A DNA stretch of 64,000 nt from Caulobacter sp. (GTDB lineage Bacteria > Pseudomonadota > Alphaproteobacteria > Caulobacterales > Caulobacteraceae), in assembly GCA_028291265.1 (NCBI GenBank), contig JAQGIK010000093.1:29303-93302 (forward strand), in the 5' to 3' direction. The position numbers were made by a program, and so were the translations under genes. A model generated the notes under the pieces. That model searched no databases. It was given only the letters and a program-made list of their open reading frames with translations, and was not told the DNA's origin. Of this stretch, positions 43,021-51,866 are shown one piece after another (position 1 is the first letter of the stretch; the number at the start of each line of letters is the position of its first letter).

Positions 43021-44271
43021 ATGAGCACCTCCCCTGACCTTCCGATCCCCGACCTTCCCGTCAACGGGCGCGCCGGCATCCTGTCCGGCTACAGGATCCT
43101 GGACCTGAGCAGCATCATCATGGGGCCCTACGCCACCCAGATGCTCGGCGACCTCGGGGCCGAGGTGATCTGCGTCGAACCGCTGCTGGGCGGCGGAAAC
43201 CGGGTGATCGGACCGGCCCGGCACAGGGAACTGTCCGGCGTCGCGCTGAACGTCATGCGCAACAAGCGCAGCCTCTCCATCGACCTCAAGACCTCGGCCG
43301 GCAGGGCCGCCGTGCTCAAGGTCGCGGCCACCTGCGATGCGGTGGTCAGCAACATGCGGGGACCGGCGCTGGAGCGGTTGGGCCTGGACTACGAGAATGT
43401 GCGCAAGATCCGGCCGGACGTCGTCTACTGCTGGGCGCAAGGGTTTCGCGCCGACAGCTCGCGGGCCAACGACCCGGCCTACGACGACATCATCCAGGCC
43501 GAATGCGGTTTCGTCGACGCCGGCATCCGCACCGGCCACGAGCCGATGCTGGCCCCGACCATCCTGGCCGACAAGGTCAGCGGCTATGCGGTGGCCCAAG
43601 GCGTGCTGGCCGGCCTGCTGCACCATGCCCGCACCGGCCAGGGACAGCTGGTCGAGGCGCCGATGCTGGAGATCATGCGGGCCTTCATGCTGGTCGAGCA
43701 CGGGGCCGGGGCGGTGGCCTTCCCGGAGGGCGGCACGGCCGGCTATCCGCGCGTGCTCAATCCCCAGCGCGGACCCCAGCGCACCAGGGACGGCTGGCTT
43801 AACATCCTGCCCTATTCGCAGCGGGACTATGAGGTGCTGTTCGAGGCGGGCGGGCGCATCGACCTGCTCAGCGATCCGCGGATCACCGGCCGCGGCCTGC
43901 TGGACAGCACCGAGTTCCTCTATGGCGAGCTGCGCAAGATCACGCCGCAGCGGACGACGGCCGAGTGGCTGGCCTTCTGCAAGGACAACGACATTCCGGT
44001 CGGGGTCATCGCCAACCTGGACGACATCGTGCGCGAACTTCCGATCGAAAAGCATCCGGCGGCCGGCGACTACCGGCTCATTCCGCCGCCGGTCCGCTAC
44101 GGCCGGTCGCCCGGCGAGGCGCATATCCCGGCGCCGTTGATCGGCCAGGACACCGAGGCCGTGCTGCTGGCGGCCGGCCTGACGCAGGACGATGTCGAGG
44201 CCCTGTGGCGCGACGGCGTGATCCGGCTGGCCGGCCGCCGAAAGGCGGAGCCGGCGCGGGCGCAGGCCTGA
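43021..44271 (+). CDS. Family III CoA-transferase (CaiB/BaiF type), single domain
   Basis: A 416-residue CoA-transferase. It has the N-terminal RILDLSSIIMGPYATQMLGDLGA, NKRSLSIDLKT, and the catalytic Asp184 in LADKVSGYAVAQGVLAGLL, with the C-terminal PPPVRYGRSPG region common in the family. It moves CoA from one acid to another without ATP. It ends the plus-strand operon. With the NDP-forming synthetase and the double CoA-transferase, the locus has three ways to activate acids. Confidence 0.92.
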   Translation: MSTSPDLPIPDLPVNGRAGILSGYRILDLSSIIMGPYATQMLGDLGAEVICVEPLLGGGNRVIGPARHRELSGVALNVMRNKRSLSIDLKTSAGRAAVLKVAATCDAVVSNMRGPALERLGLDYENVRKIRPDVVYCWAQGFRADSSRANDPAYDDIIQAECGFVDAGIRTGHEPMLAPTILADKVSGYAVAQGVLAGLLHHARTGQGQLVEAPMLEIMRAFMLVEHGAGAVAFPEGGTAGYPRVLNPQRGPQRTRDGWLNILPYSQRDYEVLFEAGGRIDLLSDPRITGRGLLDSTEFLYGELRKITPQRTTAEWLAFCKDNDIPVGVIANLDDIVRELPIEKHPAAGDYRLIPPPVRYGRSPGEAHIPAPLIGQDTEAVLLAAGLTQDDVEALWRDGVIRLAGRRKAEPARAQA

Positions 44272-44317
44272 GCGCTATCGGCGAGGGGCCAGCGGCGATT
44301 GATCGGGTCGATCCCGC

Positions 44318-44728
44318 TCAGCGGGCCGGCCGGGTGACCACGTAGGCGAAGACCGCCACGAACAGGATCCCCACCCCCGCCACGACCCAGACATTGCGAT
44401 AGGTCAGGGCAAGGCCCGTCCAGCTGGCCGCCATCGCCAGGCCGGCCGCCGTCTTGGCGGACGTCGGAATGGCGCGGCGCTCCTCCCAGGCGATCAGCAA
44501 CGGGCCGAACCTGGGATGCCGGCGCAGCCGCTCGGCCCACTCCGGCGCGCTGGCGGTGAAGGCCCAGAGGGCGACCAGCAGGAAGGGTGTGGTGGGCAGC
44601 AGCGGCAGGAAGGCCCCGGCGATCGCCAGCAGCACCATGACGATGCCCAGGGCGCGCAGCAGGAGACGCTTCACGCCGTGGGCGGCCGGCTGGCCAGGCG
44701 GCGGATCGGGCGCGTCGGGAGGACTCAT
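44318..44728 (-). CDS. DUF454 (YbaN-like) membrane protein
   Basis: A 136-residue inner-membrane protein with a polar Pro-rich start. It shows the DUF454 features GIVMVLLAIAGAFLPLLPTTPF and LLVALWAFTASAPEWAERL, then HPRFGPLLIAWEERRAIP, followed by two more helices. The function of the family is unknown. The ATG at 44728 has an AGGGTGG stretch upstream; a GTG at 44737 is possible. It does not appear to belong to either neighbouring operon. Confidence 0.85.
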   Translation of the reverse strand: MSPPDAPDPPPGQPAAHGVKRLLLRALGIVMVLLAIAGAFLPLLPTTPFLLVALWAFTASAPEWAERLRRHPRFGPLLIAWEERRAIPTSAKTAAGLAMAASWTGLALTYRNVWVVAGVGILFVAVFAYVVTRPAR

Positions 44729-44780
44729 CGGCCCCACCCTAACGCCGCGCGGCGGAAGGCCAAGCGATCCGGCGCTTCAA

Positions 44781-46280
44781 CTAGCGCATCGTCGGAATTA
44801 CGAACGACTGGTCGGTCACGGCGCCGCCTTTAGGCCAGCGCTGGGTGACGGTTTTCGTACGGGTGAAGAACCGCACGCCGTCCATGCCGTACTGGTTGAG
44901 GTCGCCGAAGCCCGAACGCTTCCAGCCGCCGAAGCTGTGGTAGGCGACCGGCACCGGGATCGGCACGTTGATGCCGACCATGCCGACCTCGACGCCCTCG
45001 GCGAATTCGCGGGCCGCGTCGCCGTTGCGGGTGAAGATGGCGACGCCGTTGCCGTACTGGTGGCGGCTGGGCAGATCGAGGGCTTCGGCGAAGGTTTCGG
45101 CGCGGACGATCTGCAGGACCGGGCCGAAGATCTCGTCCTGGTAGCTGCCCATGTGCGGTTTCACGTGGTCGAACAGGGTGGGACTGAGGAAGAAGCCCTC
45201 CTCGCTGCCTTGCAGGGAGAAGCCGCGGCCGTCGACCACCAGCTCCGCACCTTCTTCGACGCCCTGGGCGATGTAGCCTTCGATGCGCGCCTTGTGCTGG
45301 GCCGAGACGACCGGGCCGTAATGGGCGTCAGGATCGGTGGAGACGCCGACGCGAAGCGTGCCGATGGCGGCGATGAGCTTTTCGCGTAGGGCGACGGCGG
45401 TGGCCTCGCCGACCGGGGTGACGACCGGCAGGGCCATGCAGCGTTCGCCGGCCGAGCCGTAGGCGGCCCCGACGATGTCGGCGACGGCCTGGTCGAGGTC
45501 GGCGTCGGGCAGGACGATGCCGTGGTTCTTGGCGCCGCCCATGCACTGCATGCGCTTCCCGGCCGCCGCGCCGCGGGCGTAGACCTGATTGGCGATGTCG
45601 CTGCTGCCGACGAAGCTGACGGCCTTGATGTCGGGGTGGTCGAGCAGGGCGTCGACGGCCAGCTTGTCGCCGTGGACGACGTTGAGAATGCCCGGCGGCA
45701 GGCCGGCCTCGATCATCAGTTCGGCCAGGCGGATCGGCACGCTGGGATCGCGCTCGGACGGCTTGAGGATGAAGGCGTTGCCGCAGGCGATGGCCGGGCC
45801 GAACATCCACATCGGGATCATGGCCGGGAAGTTGAACGGGGTGATACCGGCGACGACGCCGAGCGGCTGGCGCATCGAATAGACGTCGATGCCGGGCCCG
45901 GCGCCCTGCGTGTACTCACCCTTCAGGAGGTGGGGGATGCCGCAGGAAAACTCGATGACCTCCAGGCCGCGCTGGATGTCGCCCCGGCTGTCGGCGATGA
46001 CCTTGCCGTGCTCGGCCGAGAGCCGGTGCGCCAGTTCATCCATGTGGACTTCGAGCAGGCGCTTGAACTCGAACATCACCCGGGCCCGCCGCTGCGGGTT
46101 GGTGGCGGCCCAGCCGACTTGCGCGGCCTTGGCGTCGGCGACGGCGGCGTTGACCTCGTCGAGCGAGGCCAGCGGCACGCATGCCTGCACCTTGCCGGTG
46201 TTGGGGTCGTAGACGTCGGACAGCCGTCCGGAGGCGCCGGGCGTGGCCCGCCCGGCGATGAAGTGCATCAAGGTGCGCAT
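44781..46280 (-). CDS. iolA: Methylmalonate/malonate-semialdehyde dehydrogenase (CoA-acylating)
   Basis: A 499-residue aldehyde dehydrogenase of the MmsA/IolA group. It has GITPFNFPAMIPMWMFGPAI (146-165), FVGSSDIANQVYARGAAAGKR and the catalytic Cys281 in SAGERCMALPV, together with NHGIVLPDAD, which is typical of CoA-acylating members. It converts malonate semialdehyde to acetyl-CoA at the end of inositol breakdown and may also serve valine catabolism. It is the last gene of the iol operon, 3 bases after iolB. Confidence 0.95.
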   Translation of the reverse strand: MRTLMHFIAGRATPGASGRLSDVYDPNTGKVQACVPLASLDEVNAAVADAKAAQVGWAATNPQRRARVMFEFKRLLEVHMDELAHRLSAEHGKVIADSRGDIQRGLEVIEFSCGIPHLLKGEYTQGAGPGIDVYSMRQPLGVVAGITPFNFPAMIPMWMFGPAIACGNAFILKPSERDPSVPIRLAELMIEAGLPPGILNVVHGDKLAVDALLDHPDIKAVSFVGSSDIANQVYARGAAAGKRMQCMGGAKNHGIVLPDADLDQAVADIVGAAYGSAGERCMALPVVTPVGEATAVALREKLIAAIGTLRVGVSTDPDAHYGPVVSAQHKARIEGYIAQGVEEGAELVVDGRGFSLQGSEEGFFLSPTLFDHVKPHMGSYQDEIFGPVLQIVRAETFAEALDLPSRHQYGNGVAIFTRNGDAAREFAEGVEVGMVGINVPIPVPVAYHSFGGWKRSGFGDLNQYGMDGVRFFTRTKTVTQRWPKGGAVTDQSFVIPTMR

Positions 46281-46283
46281 GGT

Positions 46284-47087
46284 CTAGGTCTTCTTCGCGA
46301 TCCAGTCGTGGGCGGGGTCGTTGCGGAATATCCACTGCCGCTTGGGGCCCGCCATGACGTTCAGGTAGTAGAGGTCGTAGCCGTGGGGGGCGCCCACGGG
46401 GTGATAGCCGCGCGGCACCATGACCACGTCGCCGTCCTGCACGCAGACCGTCTCGTCGAGGCTGCGGTCGTCGGTGTAGACGCGCTGGAAGGCGAAGCCC
46501 TGAGGCGGGCTGAGGCGGTGGTAGTAGGTTTCCTCAAGCACGGTTTCCTCGCCGGCCGTGGCCGTGTCGTGCTTGTGGGGCGGATAGCTGGACCAGTGGC
46601 CGCCTGGGGTGATGACCTCGACCACCAGCAGGCTGTCGGCGGCCTCCGTTTCCGGCAGGATGTTGCGGACGTAGCGGGTGTTGGTCCCCGAGCCGCGCGT
46701 TTCACGGCTCATCCTGGCGGGCTCGATGACGCGGGAAGCGCCCTTCCCCGTGCCCGGCGCCGAGCAGACGGCCAGTTCGACGGCGCCCTCGGCGGTGACC
46801 GACCAGGCCTGGCCTGCAGGCACGTAGACGGCCGCCGGGGCGGCGTCCTCGAAGACGCTGGCGCGGCCGCCGAGGCCCCTGTGGGTGTCGGTCCCGACGG
46901 TGATGTCGGCCTTGCCGGTCAGGACGACGAGGCAGGTTTCGCGCGTCCCCGCCGGCTCAGCGGCAGACTGGCCGGTGGCAAGGTTGACGACCTTGAAGCC
47001 GACGTGGTCCCAGCCGGCGCTCTGCGGCGTCACCTCAAGGACGGTGCCGGCGGCGTCGGGGGCGTGGGGGCGGACGAGGAGGGTCAT
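46284..47087 (-). CDS. iolB: 5-deoxy-glucuronate isomerase
   Basis: A 267-residue bicupin. The PPHKHDTATAGEETVLEETYYHR segment (split here: PPHKHDT and EETVLEETYYHR) supplies the metal-binding His and Glu, and RGYHPVGAPHGYDLYYLNVM closes the second cupin, as in known IolB proteins. It isomerises 5-deoxy-glucuronate to 5-dehydro-2-deoxy-gluconate in the inositol route. It lies 1 base from iolE and 3 bases from iolA. Confidence 0.95.
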   Translation of the reverse strand: MTLLVRPHAPDAAGTVLEVTPQSAGWDHVGFKVVNLATGQSAAEPAGTRETCLVVLTGKADITVGTDTHRGLGGRASVFEDAAPAAVYVPAGQAWSVTAEGAVELAVCSAPGTGKGASRVIEPARMSRETRGSGTNTRYVRNILPETEAADSLLVVEVITPGGHWSSYPPHKHDTATAGEETVLEETYYHRLSPPQGFAFQRVYTDDRSLDETVCVQDGDVVMVPRGYHPVGAPHGYDLYYLNVMAGPKRQWIFRNDPAHDWIAKKT

Positions 47088-47088
47088 G

Positions 47089-47988
47089 TCATGCCGCCTT
47101 CTTCAGGCCGGCCGCTTCGGCTTCGCGTTCGAGGGTGCGTAAGCCGAGGTCGGCGTAGGTCTTGGGGTCGGCCAGGGCCGGATCCTGTTCGGCCTCGATG
47201 ATGATCCAGCCGCTGTAGTGGATGCCGGACAGGGCCCGCATGATCTTGCCGTAGTCGAGGCCGCCGTCGCCGGGGACGGTGAACATCCCGGCCAGCACGC
47301 CGTCGAGGAAGCTGGCCCCGGACTCACGCACCTGTTTGTGGGTGGCGCGGCGGATGTCCTTGCAGTGGACGTGGGCGATGCGGGCCGGATGGGCCTTGAT
47401 GACCTCGACGGGGTTGATGCCGCCGAGGGCCGCGTGGCCGGTGTCGAGAGTCAGGCCGACGTTGGGGCCGGTATGGCGGATGAAGGCGTCGAGGTCGGCG
47501 GCGCGCTCGACGACGGTGCCGAGGTGATGATGGTAGGCGAAGCGCAGGCCTTGGGCGGCGATGTAGTCGGCGACCCTGGTCAGGCGGTCGCCGAACTGTT
47601 TCCAGCCGGCGTCGTCGAGGACGGGCGTGTCGGTCATCGGGATCGCGCGGGCGCCGTGGATGGCGTTGGAGGTCTCGGCATGGACGAAGACGGTGCTGCC
47701 CATGGCCTTGAGCAGCGTCAGGTGGTCCTGCAGGGCGGCGATCTCGGCGTCGGCGTCGTGGACCAGCAGGGCGCCGCTGTACCAGCCGCCGACGAGGTCG
47801 AGGTTGTAGCCGTCCAGCAGCGGCTTGAGGGTCGCCGCGTCGCGCGGGAACTTGCCGCCCAGTTCGACGCCGCTGAAGCCGACGTCGCGGATGTCGGCCA
47901 GAATCGAAGCCAGGGGCGTGTCCCCGCCGAGCTCAGGCATGTCGTCGTTGGCCCAGGCGATGGGGCTGACCCCGAAGCGGACGGTCAT
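47089..47988 (-). CDS. iolE: Inosose (2-keto-myo-inositol) dehydratase
   Basis: A 299-residue TIM-barrel of the xylose isomerase-like family. It begins MTVRFGVSPIAWANDDMPELGG and has FAYHHHLGTVVE, LTLDTGHAALGG, HVHCKDIR and IIIEAEQDP, which provide the metal ligands in known IolE enzymes. It dehydrates scyllo-inosose to the trihydroxycyclohexanedione. The ATG at 47988 follows the iolD stop by 2 bases. Confidence 0.95.
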   Translation of the reverse strand: MTVRFGVSPIAWANDDMPELGGDTPLASILADIRDVGFSGVELGGKFPRDAATLKPLLDGYNLDLVGGWYSGALLVHDADAEIAALQDHLTLLKAMGSTVFVHAETSNAIHGARAIPMTDTPVLDDAGWKQFGDRLTRVADYIAAQGLRFAYHHHLGTVVERAADLDAFIRHTGPNVGLTLDTGHAALGGINPVEVIKAHPARIAHVHCKDIRRATHKQVRESGASFLDGVLAGMFTVPGDGGLDYGKIMRALSGIHYSGWIIIEAEQDPALADPKTYADLGLRTLEREAEAAGLKKAA

Positions 47989-47990
47989 GG

Positions 47991-49829
47991 TCAGTCCCCG
48001 GTACGCTGGTGCTTGATCTGGATTTCGTAATCGGCCCGGGCGGCGCGGACCTGTTCGCGGGCCGAGACTTCCGGGACGGCCACATCCCACCAGGTCCCGC
48101 CGGCCTCGGTCGAGAAGGCGGGATCGGTGTCGATGACGACGACGCTGGTGCGGTCGGCGGCGTAGGCGCGGTTCAGGGCCGCTTCGAGGTCGCCGAAGCC
48201 GCTGACCTTCTCGGCGTTGGCGCCGAGGCTGCGGGCGTGGGCGGCGAAGTCGATGTCGGGCAGGGTCTCGTGGAGGCTGTCGGCCAGCAGGTTGTTGAAC
48301 GGGGCGCCGCCGGCGCCCGCCTGCAGGCGGTTGATGCAGCCGAAACCGCGGTTGTCGAGGACGACAATGGTCAGCTTTGCCCCCAGCATCACTGAGGTAA
48401 CGATCTCGGAATTGAGCATCAGGTAGCTGCCGTCACCGACCATGACGATGGTCTCGCGGCCAGGCTCGGCCATCTTGACCCCCAGGCCGCCGGCGATCTC
48501 GTAGCCCATGCAGGAGAAGCCGTACTCGACGTGGTAGCCGCCGGGCCGGTGGGTGCGCCACAGCTTGTGCAGTTCCCCCGGCAGGCCGCCGGCGGCGCAG
48601 ACGACGACGGCGTCTTCGTCGGCGGTGCGCCAGACGGCCCCGAGCACCTGGGCGTCGGATGGCAGGACGCCCGCCGCCGGCGCGGCGGTGACGGCCTCGA
48701 AGGCGACGTTCCAGTCGGCGATGCCGGCGGAATGATCGACCGATGCGCGCCAGTCGCCGAGGCGGGTCGCCAGGCCCTCGATGACGGTGCGGGCGTCGCC
48801 GACCACGGCCAGGGCGCCGTGCTTGGCGGCGTCGAAGGCCCCGACATTGACCTGCACCAGGCGACGGCCCGGGGCGCCGAACAGGGCGCGGGAGCCGGTG
48901 GTGAAGTCCTGCAGCCTCGTGCCGATGCCGACGATCAGGTCGGCGGTTTCAGCGGCGGCGTTGGCGGCGCTGGTCCCGGTGACGCCGACGGCGCCGAGGT
49001 TGGCGGGGTGATCCCAGGCGAGGCTGCCCTTGCCCCCCTGCGTCTCGACGACGGGCAGGCCGGTGGCCTCGGCGAAGCGGGCCAGGGCGGCTTCGGCCTG
49101 GCTGTAGCGGACGCCGCCGCCGGCGACGATCAGCGGCGCCTCGGCGGTCAGCAGCAGGGCGGCGAGATCGTCCAGCTCACGCGGGTCGGCCGGCTGGCGG
49201 CGCAGGCGGTGCAGGCGGCGCTGGAAGAAGGCTTCCGGATAGTCGTAGGCCTCGGCCTGAACGTCCTGGCAGAAGGCCAGGGTGACCGGGCCGCAGTCGG
49301 CGGGGTCGGTCAGGACGGCGATGGCGCGCGGCAGGGCGGTGAGCAGGTGCTCAGGGCGGCTGATGCGGTCGAAGTAGCGGGAGACGGGCCGGAAACAGTC
49401 GTTGGCGCTGACCGTGCCGTCGCCGAAGGCCTCGACCTGCTGCAGCACCGGATCGGGCCGGCGGCTGGCGTAGACGTCGCCGGGCAGGAACAGCACCGGC
49501 AGGCGGTTCACATGGGCCAGGGCGGCGGCGGTGACCATGTTGGTCGCCCCGGGGCCGATCGAGGTCGTGCAGATCATGGCCCGCTGGCGGCGCAGCTGCT
49601 TGGCGTAGGCGATGGCGGCGTGGGCCATCCCCTGTTCGTTGTGTGCGCGGTACGTGGGCAAGCTGTCCTGCGCGGCCTGCAGCGCTTCACCGAGGCCCGC
49701 GACGTTGCCGTGGCCGAAGATGGCCCAGCAGCCGGCGAAGAAGGGAACCTCGACGCCCTCGACCTCGACGAACTGCTGGCTGAGCCAGCGAACAGCGGCC
49801 TGGGCGGCCGTCAGCTTTGTCTTGGTCAC
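47991..49829 (-). CDS. iolD: 3D-(3,5/4)-trihydroxycyclohexane-1,2-dione hydrolase
   Basis: A 612-residue thiamine-diphosphate enzyme. The N-terminal TPP-binding domain contains GCWAIFGHGNVAGLGEAL and ARRQRAMICTTSIGPGATNM-like residues near 90-115, the middle domain is Rossmann-like, and the C-terminal domain has the GDGSYLMLNSEIV motif for the cofactor. It opens the ring to 5-deoxy-glucuronate. The start is a GTG at 49829 that overlaps the iolC stop as GTGA; the longer frame upstream is not coding. Confidence 0.95.
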   Translation of the reverse strand: MTKTKLTAAQAAVRWLSQQFVEVEGVEVPFFAGCWAIFGHGNVAGLGEALQAAQDSLPTYRAHNEQGMAHAAIAYAKQLRRQRAMICTTSIGPGATNMVTAAALAHVNRLPVLFLPGDVYASRRPDPVLQQVEAFGDGTVSANDCFRPVSRYFDRISRPEHLLTALPRAIAVLTDPADCGPVTLAFCQDVQAEAYDYPEAFFQRRLHRLRRQPADPRELDDLAALLLTAEAPLIVAGGGVRYSQAEAALARFAEATGLPVVETQGGKGSLAWDHPANLGAVGVTGTSAANAAAETADLIVGIGTRLQDFTTGSRALFGAPGRRLVQVNVGAFDAAKHGALAVVGDARTVIEGLATRLGDWRASVDHSAGIADWNVAFEAVTAAPAAGVLPSDAQVLGAVWRTADEDAVVVCAAGGLPGELHKLWRTHRPGGYHVEYGFSCMGYEIAGGLGVKMAEPGRETIVMVGDGSYLMLNSEIVTSVMLGAKLTIVVLDNRGFGCINRLQAGAGGAPFNNLLADSLHETLPDIDFAAHARSLGANAEKVSGFGDLEAALNRAYAADRTSVVVIDTDPAFSTEAGGTWWDVAVPEVSAREQVRAARADYEIQIKHQRTGD

Positions 49830-51751
49830 GCCGCCCGCTCCCGCGCGCCGCGCGCCCGGCGCCAGGCCTTGGTCAGGGTGTCGAAGCGGCTGGCCATGGC
49901 GGCGACGGCGGCGCTGTCGCCCATCCGGCCGGCCAGCCATTCGCGGGCCACGTCGTAGAAGATCGTCCGGCCGACGGCGAAGCCCTTGATGATCGGGATG
50001 GCGGCGGCGACCTCGATGGACACCAGCAGGTCCTCGATGGGCGCCGAAAGGCCGAGCAGGACCACGCCCCGGCACCAGGGGTCGTGTCGCTGGATGACGG
50101 CCTCGATGTTGCGCCAGGCGGCCACGTCGTCACTGGGCTCCAGTTTCCACCAGTCGGGCTTGATGCCCAGAGCGTAGAATCTTTGCAGGCAGTCGGCGAT
50201 GGTTCCGCTGTCGATGGCCATGCCCTTGGGGGTGATGACCTCGAGCAGGAATTCGTGGCGGGTCTTGCGGCAGGCATCGGCCAGGCGGACCAGCTGACGT
50301 TCCTGGGCCTCGCGCAAGCCGGCAGGGTCGTCCGGGTGGTAGAAGACCAGGCATTTGACGACGTGGTTCAGCGGCCATTCGGCCAGCTCCGTCGCCACGT
50401 CGGCCGAGCATTCGAACTGCAACGGGCGCGACTGGGGCAGCTCGATCGGGCGGCCGATCCAGTAGGGATAGTCGGCGGCCCTGGCGAGCGTATCGAAGCC
50501 ATAGCGGCCGTCGGCCAGGATGCCGAAGCGCGGGTCGCCCTTGGCCACCGCATCGACGGCGCGCAGGGCCAGCAGCTTGAAGGCCGGCACGCGGGCCGGA
50601 TCGGCGCCGGTCTGGGCGATCAGCTCATCGAACTGGCTGCGGTGATCGACAGCCAGGACGGTCAGCTCATTGTGAACGCCATCGCGGGTGGTGGCCCAGT
50701 GGATGTGCTCGAGCTGGTCGTCGTCGCGCAGGCGAAACGGCAGGTCGCTGCGGCCGAGGAAATGCTCCATCTCCGGCCAGGTGGCCATGGCCGGGGCGCA
50801 GCCGTGGCGCGAAACGACGATGGCGCCGGCGGCATTGGCGATCTCGCAGCACTTTTCCAGGGCTAAGTCGCGCAGCCAGCCGCGCAGGAATCCGGCCATG
50901 AAGGCGTCGCCGGCCCCCAGGACGTTGAACACCTCGATGCGGAAGCCGCGGCCGACGACGCCGTCGCCGAGGCTGTCCGGGATCGGGCCCGGGAAGGCCG
51001 AGCAACCGTCGGCGCCGCGCTTGCAGACCAGCAGGGCCTGGCTGATACGGCGGATGTTGCGCAGGGCGCCGATGGTGTCGGTCGCCCCGCCGAGGATGTG
51101 GATTTCCTCCTCCGTTCCGACGATCAGGTCGCAGAGGGGCAGCACCTGCTGCAGCACGGCGGTGACCTTGTCGTTGGCGACGAAGCGGTTTTCGCCGGCC
51201 TCCCTGGCGGTCAGGCCCCACAGGACGGGGCGGTAGTCGATGTCGAGGACGACCCGGGCGCCATTGGCCTTGGCGAGGCGGGCGGCCTTGAGGCTGGCGG
51301 CGAGGACGCCCGGTTGCGACAGGTGGGTGCCGCTGAGCACCACCGAGCGTGACCTGCCGATCCAGTCGGCGTCGATGTCGGCCTCGGTCAGCGCCATGTC
51401 CGGCGCGTTCTCGCGGTAGAAGATCAACGGGAAGGTCTCGCGGTCGCGGATGCCGAGGATGACCAGGGCGGTCAGGCGGTCCGGGTCGGAGACGACGCCG
51501 CCGGTGTCGACGCCCTCGCGGACCAGCTGTTCTTCGATGAAGCGGCCCATGTGGTCGGCGCCGACCCGGGTGACGAGGCCGGCCTTCAGGCCCAGGCGCG
51601 CGGCGCCGATGGCGGTGTTGGTCGGGCTGCCGCCGACGTACTTGGCGAACGAGGCCATGTCCTCCAGTCGCCCGCCGGCCTGCTGACCATAGAGGTCGAC
51701 GCTCGAGCGGCCGATGGCGATCAGATCCAGCGTCTTGTCGTGCTGCGCCAT
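49826..51751 (-). CDS. iolC: 5-dehydro-2-deoxygluconokinase fused to DUF2090 domain
   Basis: A 641-residue fusion. The N-terminal part (about 1-330) is a PfkB-type sugar kinase with YVGGSPTNTAIGAARLG and the catalytic Asp282 in NVLGAGDAFMAGF; it phosphorylates 5-dehydro-2-deoxy-gluconate. The C-terminal part (about 345-640) is a DUF2090 TIM-barrel with LAVDHRSQF and IKPDWWKLEP. No separate iolJ aldolase is present, so DUF2090 probably splits the phosphorylated product to malonate semialdehyde and dihydroxyacetone phosphate. The ATG at 51751 gives the family-typical start. It is the first gene of the iolC-D-E-B-A operon. Confidence 0.93.
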   Translation of the reverse strand: MAQHDKTLDLIAIGRSSVDLYGQQAGGRLEDMASFAKYVGGSPTNTAIGAARLGLKAGLVTRVGADHMGRFIEEQLVREGVDTGGVVSDPDRLTALVILGIRDRETFPLIFYRENAPDMALTEADIDADWIGRSRSVVLSGTHLSQPGVLAASLKAARLAKANGARVVLDIDYRPVLWGLTAREAGENRFVANDKVTAVLQQVLPLCDLIVGTEEEIHILGGATDTIGALRNIRRISQALLVCKRGADGCSAFPGPIPDSLGDGVVGRGFRIEVFNVLGAGDAFMAGFLRGWLRDLALEKCCEIANAAGAIVVSRHGCAPAMATWPEMEHFLGRSDLPFRLRDDDQLEHIHWATTRDGVHNELTVLAVDHRSQFDELIAQTGADPARVPAFKLLALRAVDAVAKGDPRFGILADGRYGFDTLARAADYPYWIGRPIELPQSRPLQFECSADVATELAEWPLNHVVKCLVFYHPDDPAGLREAQERQLVRLADACRKTRHEFLLEVITPKGMAIDSGTIADCLQRFYALGIKPDWWKLEPSDDVAAWRNIEAVIQRHDPWCRGVVLLGLSAPIEDLLVSIEVAAAIPIIKGFAVGRTIFYDVAREWLAGRMGDSAAVAAMASRFDTLTKAWRRARGARERAA

Positions 51752-51844
51752 GCGGGCCCTTAGAAGCGTCCGGCGCGACCGTCGCGCCTGACCATGCAAT
51801 GATTATTCTATTCGTTCTATTGTTGCAACATTCATTTCATTGTT

Positions 51845-51858
51845 GGAATGCCCGGTCC
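51845..51858. promoter_or_regulatory. GGAA-N6-GTCC, weak IolR-type site
   Basis: The element has one mismatch from GGAA-N6-TTCC and lies 94-107 bases upstream of iolC, in the AT-richer gap between iolC and the regulator gene. Confidence 0.35.
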
Positions 51859-51866
51859 CCCGCCGG

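Noticed and set aside
44272..44317. Terminator after the plus-strand CoA-transferase
   Set aside because: A CTGAGC/GCTCAG pairing exists in the gap but there is no T-run and the loop is long.
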